From an uncultured Bariatricus sp. (GTDB lineage Bacteria > Bacillota > Clostridia > Lachnospirales > Lachnospiraceae): a stretch of 10,681 nt of DNA. The notes under the pieces are model-generated. The model did no database searches. It saw nothing but the letters and a program-made list of their open reading frames with translations, and was not told the DNA's origin. Of the stretch, positions 1 to 6,571 are shown piece by piece. Within the stretch, counting starts at the first letter, position 1, and each line of letters opens with the position of its first letter. The stretch covers positions 1 through 10,681 of the forward strand of contig CAKRFP010000054.1 in NCBI GenBank assembly GCA_934320645.1, read 5' to 3'. The position numbers were made by a program, and so were the translations under genes.

Positions 1-48
1 ACCTGGTAGGGAGATCCTTCCGGGCAAAAGGAAAAGAGGAGGATTTCT

Positions 49-900
49 ATGGAAAAGGCACTGAAAAAACATGCACCAATATTTGTTCTCCCAACATTTC
101 TTGCATTTGTGATCGGATTTATCATTCCGTTTGCACAGGGATTTTATCTTTCTTTCTGTAAATTTACAACAGTAGGAAATGCAACATTTGTTGGAATATC
201 AAATTATACAGCAGCGATCAAGGATACATCATTCACAAGTTCATTTAAATTTACAGTATTATTTGCGATTGTATCGATCTTACTGATCAACGTACTGGCA
301 TTTGGTCTGGCACTGCTTCTGACACAGAAGTTAAAGGGAACCAATATTTTCAGAACTATTTTCTTTATGCCGAACCTGATCGGTGGAATCGTACTTGGAT
401 ATATCTGGCAGATCCTGATCAACTGTCTTCTTACGATCATCGGTCAGCCGCTTCTGGCACTGAATTCTTCAGCCGGTTACTGGGGACTTATCATTTTGAT
501 GTGCTGGCAGCAGATCGGATATATGATGATCATTTACATCGCAGGTCTTCAGAATGTACCGGATGATCTGATCGAAGCAGCAGAGATTGACGGAGCAGCA
601 AAGTGGGATATCCTCTGGAAGATCAGAGTTCCGATGGTAATGTCTTCCATCACGATCTGCGTATTCCTGACACTTACCAATTCATTTAAATTGTTTGACC
701 AGAACCTGGCTCTTACAGGTGGAGATCCAAACCATGCGACAGAAATGCTGGCACTGAATATTTACCAGACATTCTACGCACGTGCCGGAATGCAGTGGAA
801 AGGTTATGGGCAGGCAAAAGCAGTGATCTTCTGTGCTCTGGTTATCATTATTTCACTGGTACAGCTGAAAGCAACAAGATCTAAGGAGGTGCAGCAGTAA
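49..900 (+). CDS. Sugar ABC transporter permease, MalF-like (CUT1 family)
   Basis: This is one of two inner-membrane subunits of a binding-protein-dependent ABC importer, of the type that brings in sugars or oligosaccharides. The 283-residue protein is hydrophobic, with about six membrane segments (roughly residues 11-33, 66-92, 104-130, 145-167, 199-217 and 254-273). The cytoplasmic EAA loop that docks on the ATPase is clear at residues 177-195 (EAAEIDGAAKWDILWKIRVP), with the conserved Gly and the final Pro. The start is fixed by AGGAGG at 37-42, six bases before the ATG. The next permease overlaps its stop codon, so the two are co-translated. The first 48 bases may hold the end of a preceding gene (acc tgg tag at 1-9), plausibly the solute-binding protein, but too little is visible to say. 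The family call is firm; the substrate cannot be read from the sequence. Confidence 0.93.
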   Translation: MEKALKKHAPIFVLPTFLAFVIGFIIPFAQGFYLSFCKFTTVGNATFVGISNYTAAIKDTSFTSSFKFTVLFAIVSILLINVLAFGLALLLTQKLKGTNIFRTIFFMPNLIGGIVLGYIWQILINCLLTIIGQPLLALNSSAGYWGLIILMCWQQIGYMMIIYIAGLQNVPDDLIEAAEIDGAAKWDILWKIRVPMVMSSITICVFLTLTNSFKLFDQNLALTGGDPNHATEMLALNIYQTFYARAGMQWKGYGQAKAVIFCALVIIISLVQLKATRSKEVQQ

Positions 901-1742
901 TGAAAAAGAAGAAAAGTATTGCAAATACAATATGGACAGTTATTTTAACAATTGCGGCACTCGCCTGGGTTTATCCGATCGTTATGATCCTGATGAACTC
1001 TTTGAAAAAAGAATCAGCGATCAGTACAGGAACTGCATTTAAACTTCCGACTGCAGATGCATTTGCAGGAATCACAAACTATGTAGATGCCATTGCTTCA
1101 AAAGGATTTTTAAGCAGTCTTGGATACAGTACATTTATTACGATTACTTCTGTAGTTGCTATTCTTGTATGCTGTTCAATGTGTGCATGGTATATAACCC
1201 GTGTAAATAGTCCGATTTCAAAGATTTTATATTATCTGTTTGTATTTTCCATGGTTGTTCCTTTCCAGATGGTTATGTTCACCTTGTCACAGACAGCAGA
1301 TACCTTACATCTGAATATGCCATGGAATATCTGGGTGATCTATCTCGGATTTGGTGCAGGTCTTGCGGTATTTATGTTCTGCGGATTTGTAAAATCCATT
1401 CCGGTAGAGATCGAGGAAGCTGCGATGATCGATGGATGTAATCCGCTGCAGACTTTCTTTTTGATCGATATTCATATTCTGAAGCCTACCATGATATCCG
1501 TAGGTATTCTGGAAGCAATGTGGGTATGGAATGACTACCTGCTTCCAACTCTTGTACTTGATATTAAGAAATATAAAACAATCCCGATGCTGATCCAGTA
1601 TTTCCGTGGAAGTTACGGAAGAGTTGAGATGGGACCGATGATGGCAAGTATCATGCTTACCGTTATCCCGATCATTATCGTATATCTGGCAGGACAGAAA
1701 TACATTATCAAAGGTGTGGCAGCGGGAGCTGTGAAGGGTTAG
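900..1742 (+). CDS. Sugar ABC transporter permease, MalG-like (CUT1 family)
   Basis: This is the partner permease that would form a heterodimeric channel with the preceding gene product. Its ATG shares one base with the upstream stop (TAATG), a typical translational-coupling overlap. The 280-residue protein has a short basic N-terminus (MKKKK), about six membrane segments, and an EAA loop at residues 173-196 (EAAMIDG through HILKP) that keeps the Gly and Pro. The C-terminus (YIIKGVAAGAVKG) is the usual MalG-family ending. The loop reads FLIDIHILKP where many relatives have F-x-x-I-x-L-P, a mild divergence. The ATPase gene is not adjacent, which is common in Firmicutes, where several CUT1 importers share one MsmX/UgpC-type ATPase; that sharing is inference here. 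The operon seems to end after this gene at the hairpin near 1785-1821. Confidence 0.93.
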   Translation: MKKKKSIANTIWTVILTIAALAWVYPIVMILMNSLKKESAISTGTAFKLPTADAFAGITNYVDAIASKGFLSSLGYSTFITITSVVAILVCCSMCAWYITRVNSPISKILYYLFVFSMVVPFQMVMFTLSQTADTLHLNMPWNIWVIYLGFGAGLAVFMFCGFVKSIPVEIEEAAMIDGCNPLQTFFLIDIHILKPTMISVGILEAMWVWNDYLLPTLVLDIKKYKTIPMLIQYFRGSYGRVEMGPMMASIMLTVIPIIIVYLAGQKYIIKGVAAGAVKG

Positions 1743-1784
1743 AAATTTAGTTTGTTTTTCTTTGGTAAGGAAAATATGAAGAAA

Positions 1785-1821
1785 TGAGGAACTGTCTGAA
1801 AAGAGATGGTTCCTTATTTTT
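1785..1821 (+). terminator. Probable rho-independent terminator of the permease operon
   Basis: The stem is TGAGGAAC (1785-1792) with GTTCCTTA (1809-1816), eight pairs including one G-T. An inner TCT/AGA pairing (1795-1797 with 1802-1804) closes a GAAA loop. The U-rich tract TTATTTTT follows at 1814-1821. It begins 43 bases after the permease stop codon. The inner bulges make the stem weaker than the other terminators in this window. Confidence 0.6.
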
Positions 1822-1850
1822 GGCATGAAATATCAAAGATTGCATTAGGG

Positions 1851-1894
1851 TTTTCTGTCACAAAATTTTGTTGAAAAAATTTTGTGACAGAAAA
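1851..1894. repeat. Perfect 19-bp inverted repeat (hairpin), role unknown
   Basis: The left arm TTTTCTGTCACAAAATTTT (1851-1869) and right arm (1876-1894) are exact reverse complements separated by six bases (GTTGAA). No poly-T tract follows on either strand, so it does not look like an ordinary terminator. It lies between the permease terminator and a candidate promoter for the symporter gene. It could be a regulator binding site, a transcript-stabilising hairpin or a very small mobile-type repeat. The left arm also contains a 12-bp palindrome, ACAAAATTTTGT (1860-1871). The arms themselves are certain; the function is open. Confidence 0.9.
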
Positions 1895-1897
1895 AGC

Positions 1898-1926
1898 TTG
1901 CAAATTTCCAGAGTTTCCGTTAAGAT
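1898..1926 (+). promoter_or_regulatory. Candidate sigma-A promoter for the symporter gene
   Basis: TTGCAA (1898-1903) and TAAGAT (1921-1926) are separated by exactly 17 bases, just after the 19-bp inverted repeat and about 40 bases before the symporter start. Each hexamer matches the consensus at four of six positions, so this is only a moderate candidate. Its position is the main support. Confidence 0.4.
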
Positions 1927-1967
1927 ATTGCGAAAATGGTAGAAAAAGCTGGGAAAGGAAAGAAGGT

Positions 1968-3371
1968 ATGTTTCAGACAATTATTGGGGCGATCAGTTCG
2001 TTTATGTACAGTAAACTTCTGGTGATTATGTTGATCGGAGCAGGTTTATATTTTACGATCCGGACAAGATTTCCACAGGCAAGATTATTTAAAAGAGCCT
2101 GTGAATCGGTGATGGAAAAGCCGGATGATAAGGAGGCAATTTCATCCTTCCAGGCGCTGATGGTTTCAACGGCATCGAGAGTCGGAACGGGGAATATCGT
2201 CGGGGTGTCATCGGCAATCTGTATTGGAGGTTTTGGCTCGGTATTCTGGATGTGGGTGATTGCGATCATCGGAAGTGCGTCTGCACTGATCGAGAGTACG
2301 CTTGCACAGATTTACAAGAAAAAAGGGGAAGATGGGAAATGCTACGGCGGTCCGGCATATTATATTGAGGCGGCGCTGCACTGCAGACCGCTTGCGATAG
2401 TGTTCTGTATCGCCATGATCCTGACATATGCATTTGGGTTCAATATGTTGGCATCGTACAATCTGCAGTCTACATTTTCAGGATTCTCGTTCTATGATCC
2501 GGAGATCACTCCGTGGGTTATTGGAGGAATTCTGGCAGTGTTGACCGGGTGGTGTCTGCTTGGCGGTGGAAGCCGTATCGTAAAGGTGACATCGACGGTT
2601 GTGCCGGTGATGGGACTTGCATACATTGGGATTGCGCTTTTTGTTGTTATCATCAATATCCGCAATGTGCCGGAAATGTTTCTCCGCATTTTTGAGGAGG
2701 CATTTGATTTTAAGGCGATTTTCGGAGCATTTGCAGGTTCGGCTATGATGCAGGGAATCCGGCGCGGATTATATTCCAACGAAGCCGGAATCGGTTCAGC
2801 ACCGAATGCATCCGCATCTGCAAATGTCAGCCACCCGGTCAAACAGGGACTGGTTCAGATGTTATCCGTATTTATCGATACACTGCTGCTTTGTACAGCG
2901 ACTGCAATGATGTGTATGTCATCCGGCATTGATCCGACGAGAGAGATGCAAGGGGCACCGTGGGTTCAGGCTTCGCTTCAGGAATCCCTGGGAGCATTTG
3001 GTCCAATATTTATCACGGTAGCAATGGTATTTTTCGCATTTACGACATTACTTGGGAACTGTTTTTACTGTGACAATCTTCTGACCTATATTCATAAACA
3101 GGAGCCGGGGAAAGGCTTTATGAGAGGGTTCCGTCTGGTTTCGGCATTCGTAGTTTTTCTTGGGGCAGGGATGGAAATGTCACTTTTATGGGATTTGTCG
3201 GATGTGTTGATGGGTGTGATGGCACTGATCAATATTCCGGTGATTCTGATCCTGTCGGGGACTGCATTTAAGGTGATCCGGGACTATGAAAGTCAGTTAA
3301 AACGAGGTGTAAATCCGGTGTTTAAAAGTGCCGATATCGGACTGGAGCAGAAGACGGATTTCTGGAGTTAA
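1968..3371 (+). CDS. Sodium/alanine (glycine) symporter, AGCS family
   Basis: This is an integral membrane carrier that takes up alanine or glycine with Na+ (AlsT/DagA/AgcS type). The chosen start gives 467 residues, normal for the family. Family landmarks are the segment at residues 68-83 (STASRVGTGNIVGVSS), the KCYGGPAYYIE stretch (124-134), and the AGCS signature region at 265-294 (RRGLYSNEAGIGSAPN followed by ASASANVSHPVKQG). About ten hydrophobic segments are spread along the protein. An in-frame GTG at 1884 would add 28 residues, but it lies inside the inverted repeat, and the added residues are polar and unlike the family. The ATG at 1968 has a purine-rich site (GGAAAGGAAAGAAGG) immediately before it and begins with the usual membrane-helix N-terminus. 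It appears to be transcribed alone. No clear terminator is visible in the 100 bases before the next promoter. Alanine versus glycine preference cannot be decided. Confidence 0.93.
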   Translation: MFQTIIGAISSFMYSKLLVIMLIGAGLYFTIRTRFPQARLFKRACESVMEKPDDKEAISSFQALMVSTASRVGTGNIVGVSSAICIGGFGSVFWMWVIAIIGSASALIESTLAQIYKKKGEDGKCYGGPAYYIEAALHCRPLAIVFCIAMILTYAFGFNMLASYNLQSTFSGFSFYDPEITPWVIGGILAVLTGWCLLGGGSRIVKVTSTVVPVMGLAYIGIALFVVIINIRNVPEMFLRIFEEAFDFKAIFGAFAGSAMMQGIRRGLYSNEAGIGSAPNASASANVSHPVKQGLVQMLSVFIDTLLLCTATAMMCMSSGIDPTREMQGAPWVQASLQESLGAFGPIFITVAMVFFAFTTLLGNCFYCDNLLTYIHKQEPGKGFMRGFRLVSAFVVFLGAGMEMSLLWDLSDVLMGVMALINIPVILILSGTAFKVIRDYESQLKRGVNPVFKSADIGLEQKTDFWS

Positions 3372-3471
3372 GAAGTATGGCTTGTAAAATAGAAGTGTCA
3401 TAGCAACACAGTCGAATTATTACGATTTGTTGGAAGTCTGGACAAGAGTTGGGGTGAAATTGAAATCCGGC

Positions 3472-3500
3472 TTGACAAAATCCGGCGGATACGTTAGTAT
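3472..3500 (+). promoter_or_regulatory. Sigma-A promoter of the T-box/tyrS operon
   Basis: A perfect TTGACA (3472-3477) and TAGTAT (3495-3500) are separated by 17 bases. Transcription would begin near 3507, just before the first T-box helix. The position and match make this the obvious operon promoter. Confidence 0.85.
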
Positions 3501-3525
3501 GACAAAAGAAGAGAAAATAACAGGC

Positions 3526-3801
3526 TATGAAGAGAACAAGTAGCAGATGACAAGGCTCAGACAGAAAGTAACCGGTTGATGAGAGGTGCACGAAGAGTCA
3601 GATGCGAATACATCTCGGAGCTTCACACCGAACGCGCGGAAGTGCAAGTAAGCTGTGACGGAGTGGCGGACGTTATACCTGCTGCGGTAATGTTAGTTAC
3701 TGACTGAGGCATTCGGTGTGAGCCGGGTGTGAATTAAGGTGGTACCACGAGAGAATATACCTCGTCCTTAAAGGCTGATTGGCCGGAGGATGAGGTTTTT
3801 T
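3526..3801 (+). promoter_or_regulatory. T-box riboswitch, tyrosine-specific (specifier UAC)
   Basis: This leader RNA senses uncharged tRNA-Tyr and controls termination ahead of tyrS. The conserved T-box core AAGGTGGTACCACG is at 3736-3749. Its acceptor-pairing bases UGGU (3740-3743) complement an ACCA end, matching the A discriminator of bacterial tRNA-Tyr. The antiterminator pairs TTAAGG (3734-3739) with CCTTAA (3766-3771) and CGAG (3748-3751) with CTCG (3761-3764). The competing terminator is at 3759-3801. In Stem I, GGTTGATGAGAGG near 3573-3585 resembles the distal loop. GAATAC at 3606-3611 places the specifier codon UAC (Tyr) at 3609-3611. TGAAG (3528-3532) can pair with CTTCA (3621-3625) at the base of Stem I. 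Specifier and discriminator both agree with the downstream gene. The exact 5' boundary is approximate. Confidence 0.93.
3759..3801 (+). terminator. T-box regulated intrinsic terminator
   Basis: ACCTCGTCCT (3759-3768) pairs with AGGATGAGGT (3787-3796) with one G-T pair, followed by six T residues (3796-3801). The 5' arm overlaps the antiterminator strand (3761-3771), so the two structures exclude each other, as expected for T-box control. Confidence 0.9.
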
Positions 3802-3835
3802 GTTGGGAAAATTTGAAGAGTGGTTTAAGGGGGAC

Positions 3836-4041
3836 GCTATCCGGAATCCATTTCTATTTGTCTGCGGGTTCGGCGGCTGATACTTCTAAGGTTTTGTAAA
3901 TTTGTTAAGGGCATGATTGAAAATCTATAACTCGCTGCGCTCAGACAGATGGATTTTCAATCATAACACAAATTTCCAAAACCTAAGAAGTATGAGCATC
4001 CGCCTGCACATGCAGTCAAATAGAAATGGATTCCGGATGGC
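3836..4041. repeat. Long imperfect inverted repeat (MITE-like hairpin) between T-box and tyrS
   Basis: Arms 3836-3925 and 3952-4041, both 90 bases, are reverse complements at about four-fifths of positions when small gaps are allowed. The outer 25 bases differ once, and that difference can pair as G-T (CCGGAATCCATTTCTATTTG is shared). The inner 13 bases are perfect (ATGATTGAAAATC, 3913-3925, with 3952-3964). The 26-base loop contains the GC-rich stretch CTCGCTGCGCTCAGAC. Weaker similarity may continue outward (TTTGAAG near 3813 and its complement near 4060). There is no transposase and no obvious target duplication. The form suggests a non-autonomous mobile hairpin or a degraded one, but a structured leader extension cannot be excluded. 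The read-through transcript must cross it to reach tyrS. Confidence 0.85.
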
Positions 4042-4117
4042 TGATATCCTTGAAGACTTCAAAGAGTTCCAGACGGGACGCCTCCTTCTCCTGGCGGAGA
4101 AGATTGGTTGTGAGTAA
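4037..4117 (+). other. Possible 26-residue ORF or gene remnant before tyrS
   Basis: An ATG at 4037 opens a 26-codon frame (MADILEDFKEF, then QTGRLLLLAEKIGCE) ending at 4117. It starts inside the right arm of the inverted repeat and lies mostly outside it. No good ribosome binding site precedes it. The amphipathic, charged composition looks more protein-like than random leader sequence, so it may be the tail of a broken gene, but I do not recognise it. A small perfect hairpin lies inside it (CTTCTCC 4085-4091, loop TGGC, GGAGAAG 4096-4102). It contains no Tyr codons, so it is not an obvious tyrosine leader peptide. Confidence 0.15.
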
Positions 4118-4152
4118 GATATAGGTTTTGAAAAAGAAAGGAAAGTAGAAAA

Positions 4153-5376
4153 ATGGGTATTTATGAAGAGCTGCAGGCTAGAGGATTGATTGCGCAGGTT
4201 ACGGATGAGCCGCTTATCCGGGATCTGGTGAATAATGGGAAGGCTACATTTTATATTGGGTTTGATCCGACGGCGGACAGTCTGCATGTTGGACATTTTA
4301 TGGCACTTTGTCTGATGAAGAGACTGCAGGAGGCTGGAAATAAGCCGATTGCTCTGATCGGGGGCGGTACTGCTATGATCGGAGATCCGTCTGGCAGAAC
4401 GGATATGCGTCAGATGATGACTCCTGAGACAATTCAGCACAACTGTGACTGTTTTAAGAAGCAGATGAGCCGTTTTATTGATTTTTCAGACGGAAAAGCA
4501 CTGATGGTTAATAATGCGGACTGGCTGATGGATCTGAATTATGTGGAAGTACTTCGTGAAGTCGGAGCACACTTCTCCGTAAACCGTATGCTGACAGCAG
4601 AATGCTACAAACAGCGTATGGAAAAGGGACTGAGCTTCCTTGAGTTTAACTACATGATCATGCAAAGCTATGACTTCTATATGTTATACCAGAAATACGG
4701 CTGTAATCTTCAGTTTGGTGGAGATGATCAGTGGAGTAACATGCTTGGCGGTACAGAGCTGATCCGTCGTAAACTTGGCAAGGATGCAAGTGCAATGACA
4801 ATCACCCTGCTTCTGAACTCAGAAGGTAAGAAGATGGGTAAGACACAGTCTGGTGCGGTATGGCTTGATCCGGAAAAAACTTCTCCGTTTGAATTCTACC
4901 AGTACTGGAGAAATGTAGCAGATGCAGATGTTCTCAAATGCCTGCGTATGCTGACATTTCTTCCGCTTGAGCAGATCGATGAGATGGACAAATGGGAAGG
5001 CGCACAGCTGAACACAGCAAAAGAAATCCTTGCATTTGAACTGACAAAGCTGGTTCACGGCGAAGAAGAGGCTACAAAGGCACAGGAAGGTGCACGTGCG
5101 CTGTTCAGCTCAGGAAATGCAGCAGATATGCCGACAGCAGAGCTTTCAGATGAAGACTTTGCAGATGGAAATATCGATATCCTGACTCTGCTTCATAAGA
5201 GCGGACTGGTTGCTTCTAAGTCAGAAGGACGTCGTGCTGTACAGCAGGGCGGAGTTGCTGTTGACGGAGAAAAGGTTTCTGATATTGCAGCAACATTTGC
5301 AAAAGCAGACTTTGAAGGTGACGGAAAGGTTGTCAGAAAAGGAAAGAAGAACTTCCGTAAAGTAATCGCAAAATAA
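4153..5376 (+). CDS. tyrS: Tyrosine--tRNA ligase (TyrRS)
   Basis: This cytoplasmic class I aminoacyl-tRNA synthetase charges tRNA-Tyr with tyrosine using ATP. The 407-residue length is usual for bacterial TyrRS. The Rossmann catalytic domain has the HIGH motif as HVGH (residues 45-48, after DPTADSL). The tyrosine pocket segment is QSYDFYMLYQ (171-180), followed by the GGDDQWSN motif (189-196). The KMSKS loop appears as KMGKT (227-231). The C-terminal S4-like RNA-binding domain covers about residues 345-407 (LVASKSEGRRAVQQGGVAVDG). The ATG at 4153 has AAGGAAAG about eight bases upstream, and the N-terminus fits the family. Expression should depend on the T-box read-through 350 bases upstream. 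It is the first gene of a three-gene run with the flavin reductase and maf. The KMGKT variant is unremarkable for TyrRS. Confidence 0.98.
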   Translation: MGIYEELQARGLIAQVTDEPLIRDLVNNGKATFYIGFDPTADSLHVGHFMALCLMKRLQEAGNKPIALIGGGTAMIGDPSGRTDMRQMMTPETIQHNCDCFKKQMSRFIDFSDGKALMVNNADWLMDLNYVEVLREVGAHFSVNRMLTAECYKQRMEKGLSFLEFNYMIMQSYDFYMLYQKYGCNLQFGGDDQWSNMLGGTELIRRKLGKDASAMTITLLLNSEGKKMGKTQSGAVWLDPEKTSPFEFYQYWRNVADADVLKCLRMLTFLPLEQIDEMDKWEGAQLNTAKEILAFELTKLVHGEEEATKAQEGARALFSSGNAADMPTAELSDEDFADGNIDILTLLHKSGLVASKSEGRRAVQQGGVAVDGEKVSDIAATFAKADFEGDGKVVRKGKKNFRKVIAK

Positions 5377-5388
5377 GAGGGAAAAAGA

Positions 5389-5898
5389 ATGAGTTTTGTA
5401 GAAATAAAAGCAGAAGAAGTAAAAGAGAATCCATTTGATCTGATCGGAAAACAGTGGATGCTCATTACAGCAGGAAATGAAGAAAAATGCAACACCATGA
5501 CTGCAAGTTGGGGCGGTGTTGGAATCATGTGGGGAAAACCAACTGCAACAGCCTATATCCGTGATTCCCGTTATACCAAAGAATTTGTGGACAAAGAAGA
5601 GTATTTCACACTGGCATTCTTCGGAGAAGAGCAGAGAGAAGCATTAAATCTCTGTGGAAGAGTTTCCGGAAGGGACGAAGATAAGATTAAGGAAGCCGGT
5701 CTGACACCATATTATGTAGATGGAACAGTTGCGTTTGAAGAAGCAAAAATGATCTTTGTATGCAAGAAGGTTTATGTACAGCGCATGGGAGAAGAAAATT
5801 TTGTTGAGAAAGAGAATCTTGACAAATGGTATGCTGACAAAGATATGCATAACATGTATATGGGAGAAATTAAGAAGATTCTTGTGAAAGAGGATTAA
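5389..5898 (+). CDS. Flavin reductase-like (FMN-binding split-barrel) protein
   Basis: This 169-residue protein matches the flavin reductase-like domain, a split beta-barrel that binds FMN and in characterised relatives reduces flavin with NAD(P)H. Recognisable parts are an N-terminal PFDLIGKQWMLITAGN strand (15-30), the flavin-contact motif NTMTASWGG (35-43), and a GRVSGRDEDK segment (90-99) that often precedes the dimerisation region. There is no signal peptide, so it is cytoplasmic. It starts 12 bases after tyrS with AGAGGGAAAAAGA before the ATG, so it should be co-transcribed under the T-box. Its stop lies three bases before maf. The family call is good, but the physiological substrate is unknown; close relatives in gut Clostridia are simply annotated flavin reductase family. 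No functional link to tyrosine is evident beyond operon position. Confidence 0.85.
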   Translation: MSFVEIKAEEVKENPFDLIGKQWMLITAGNEEKCNTMTASWGGVGIMWGKPTATAYIRDSRYTKEFVDKEEYFTLAFFGEEQREALNLCGRVSGRDEDKIKEAGLTPYYVDGTVAFEEAKMIFVCKKVYVQRMGEENFVEKENLDKWYADKDMHNMYMGEIKKILVKED

Positions 5899-5901
5899 TC
5901 T

Positions 5902-6504
5902 ATGTGTAGTAGAATACAGAAGCTGACTGTAGTTCTGGCCTCTGCATCACCGCGCAGGACAGAACTGCTGGAACAGGGAAATATAAAGCATGTAGTCATG
6001 CCGTCACACTGTGAGGAAGTAATTACATCCCAGGTTCCAGGCCAGGTTGTGGAAGAACTTTCTGTTCAGAAAGCAGAAGATGTCTATCAGCAGTATGAAA
6101 CGGAAAATACAGGAGATTTTCTGGTGATCGGTTCAGATACGGTGGTTGCAGCGGATGGAAAGATTCTCGGAAAGCCAAAGGATAAAGAGCAGGCATATCA
6201 GATGATTTCCATGCTTCAGGGAAAAGCACATCAGGTTTACACCGGTGTTACGCTTCTGATAAAGAAGGATGGGAAAAAGATCCGGAAGACATTTCATGAA
6301 TGCAGTGATGTGCATGTATATCCGATGAGCAAGGAAGAAATCAGGGAATATATTGCGACAGGAGAGCCGATGGACAAGGCAGGAGCCTATGGGATTCAGG
6401 GCGCATTTGGCGTGTATATCCGTGGGATTGAAGGTGATTATAATACGATCGTGGGTCTTCCTCTTGCGAGAGTCTATCAGGAAATGAAGGAATATATTTA
6501 TTAG
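5902..6504 (+). CDS. maf: Maf family nucleotide pyrophosphatase (dTTP/UTP type)
   Basis: Maf proteins hydrolyse non-canonical or selected nucleoside triphosphates to monophosphates (house-cleaning); older annotation calls them septum formation inhibitors. The 200-residue protein has the N-terminal LASASPRR motif (12-19), the catalytic-site IGSDTVV (76-82, with Asp79), GKILGKPKD (86-94), the YTG motif (113-115), KAGAYGIQG (159-167) and GLPL (185-188). The DTVV and LGKP residues fit the YhdE (dTTP/UTP) group rather than the YceF (m7GTP) group; this is family inference. It begins three bases after the flavin reductase stop, with AGAGGA (5887-5892) inside that gene as ribosome site. It is the last gene of the T-box operon and is followed within seven bases by a strong terminator. 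Confidence 0.95.
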   Translation: MCSRIQKLTVVLASASPRRTELLEQGNIKHVVMPSHCEEVITSQVPGQVVEELSVQKAEDVYQQYETENTGDFLVIGSDTVVAADGKILGKPKDKEQAYQMISMLQGKAHQVYTGVTLLIKKDGKKIRKTFHECSDVHVYPMSKEEIREYIATGEPMDKAGAYGIQGAFGVYIRGIEGDYNTIVGLPLARVYQEMKEYIY

Positions 6505-6510
6505 AAAAGA

Positions 6511-6557
6511 AACCGGGAGAGATGACTTGTTGAGAAAGTCATTTCTTCCGGTTTTTT
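6511..6557 (+). terminator. Strong terminator after maf, probably bidirectional
   Basis: An 18-bp stem pairs 6511-6528 (AACCGGGAGAGATGACTT) with 6536-6553, with two G-T pairs and a seven-base loop, followed by six T residues (6552-6557). On the minus strand a T-rich stretch (TTTCTTTTC) also follows the stem, so it can end the convergent GH13 transcript, which stops at 6572. Confidence 0.9.
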
Positions 6558-6571
6558 AGGATGAAAAAGTT

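Noticed and set aside
1305..1826. 173-codon minus-strand open frame over the second permease
   Set aside because: It is antisense to a clear permease gene and its His/Ser-rich translation is unlike a real protein.
1851..1894. Calling the 19-bp inverted repeat a terminator
   Set aside because: No T-tract follows the stem on either strand, and a better terminator candidate lies at 1785-1821.
1884..1967. GTG start adding 28 residues to the symporter
   Set aside because: It lies inside the right arm of the inverted repeat, the added residues are unlike the family, and the ATG at 1968 has the better ribosome binding site.
3372..3471. Terminator for the symporter gene
   Set aside because: I found no stem followed by a T-tract in this stretch; the transcript may end without one or run into the T-box leader.
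3322..3591. 89-codon minus-strand open frame across the symporter end and T-box
   Set aside because: It overlaps a promoter and a structured RNA on the other strand, with no support of its own.
3836..4041. Calling the long inverted repeat a CRISPR array or an insertion sequence
   Set aside because: There is only one pair of inverted arms, no regular spaced direct repeats and no transposase coding sequence.
3961..4440. 159-codon minus-strand open frame over the inverted repeat and the tyrS 5' end
   Set aside because: It runs antisense to the conserved HVGH region of TyrRS; the composition is non-protein-like and no start signals are seen.
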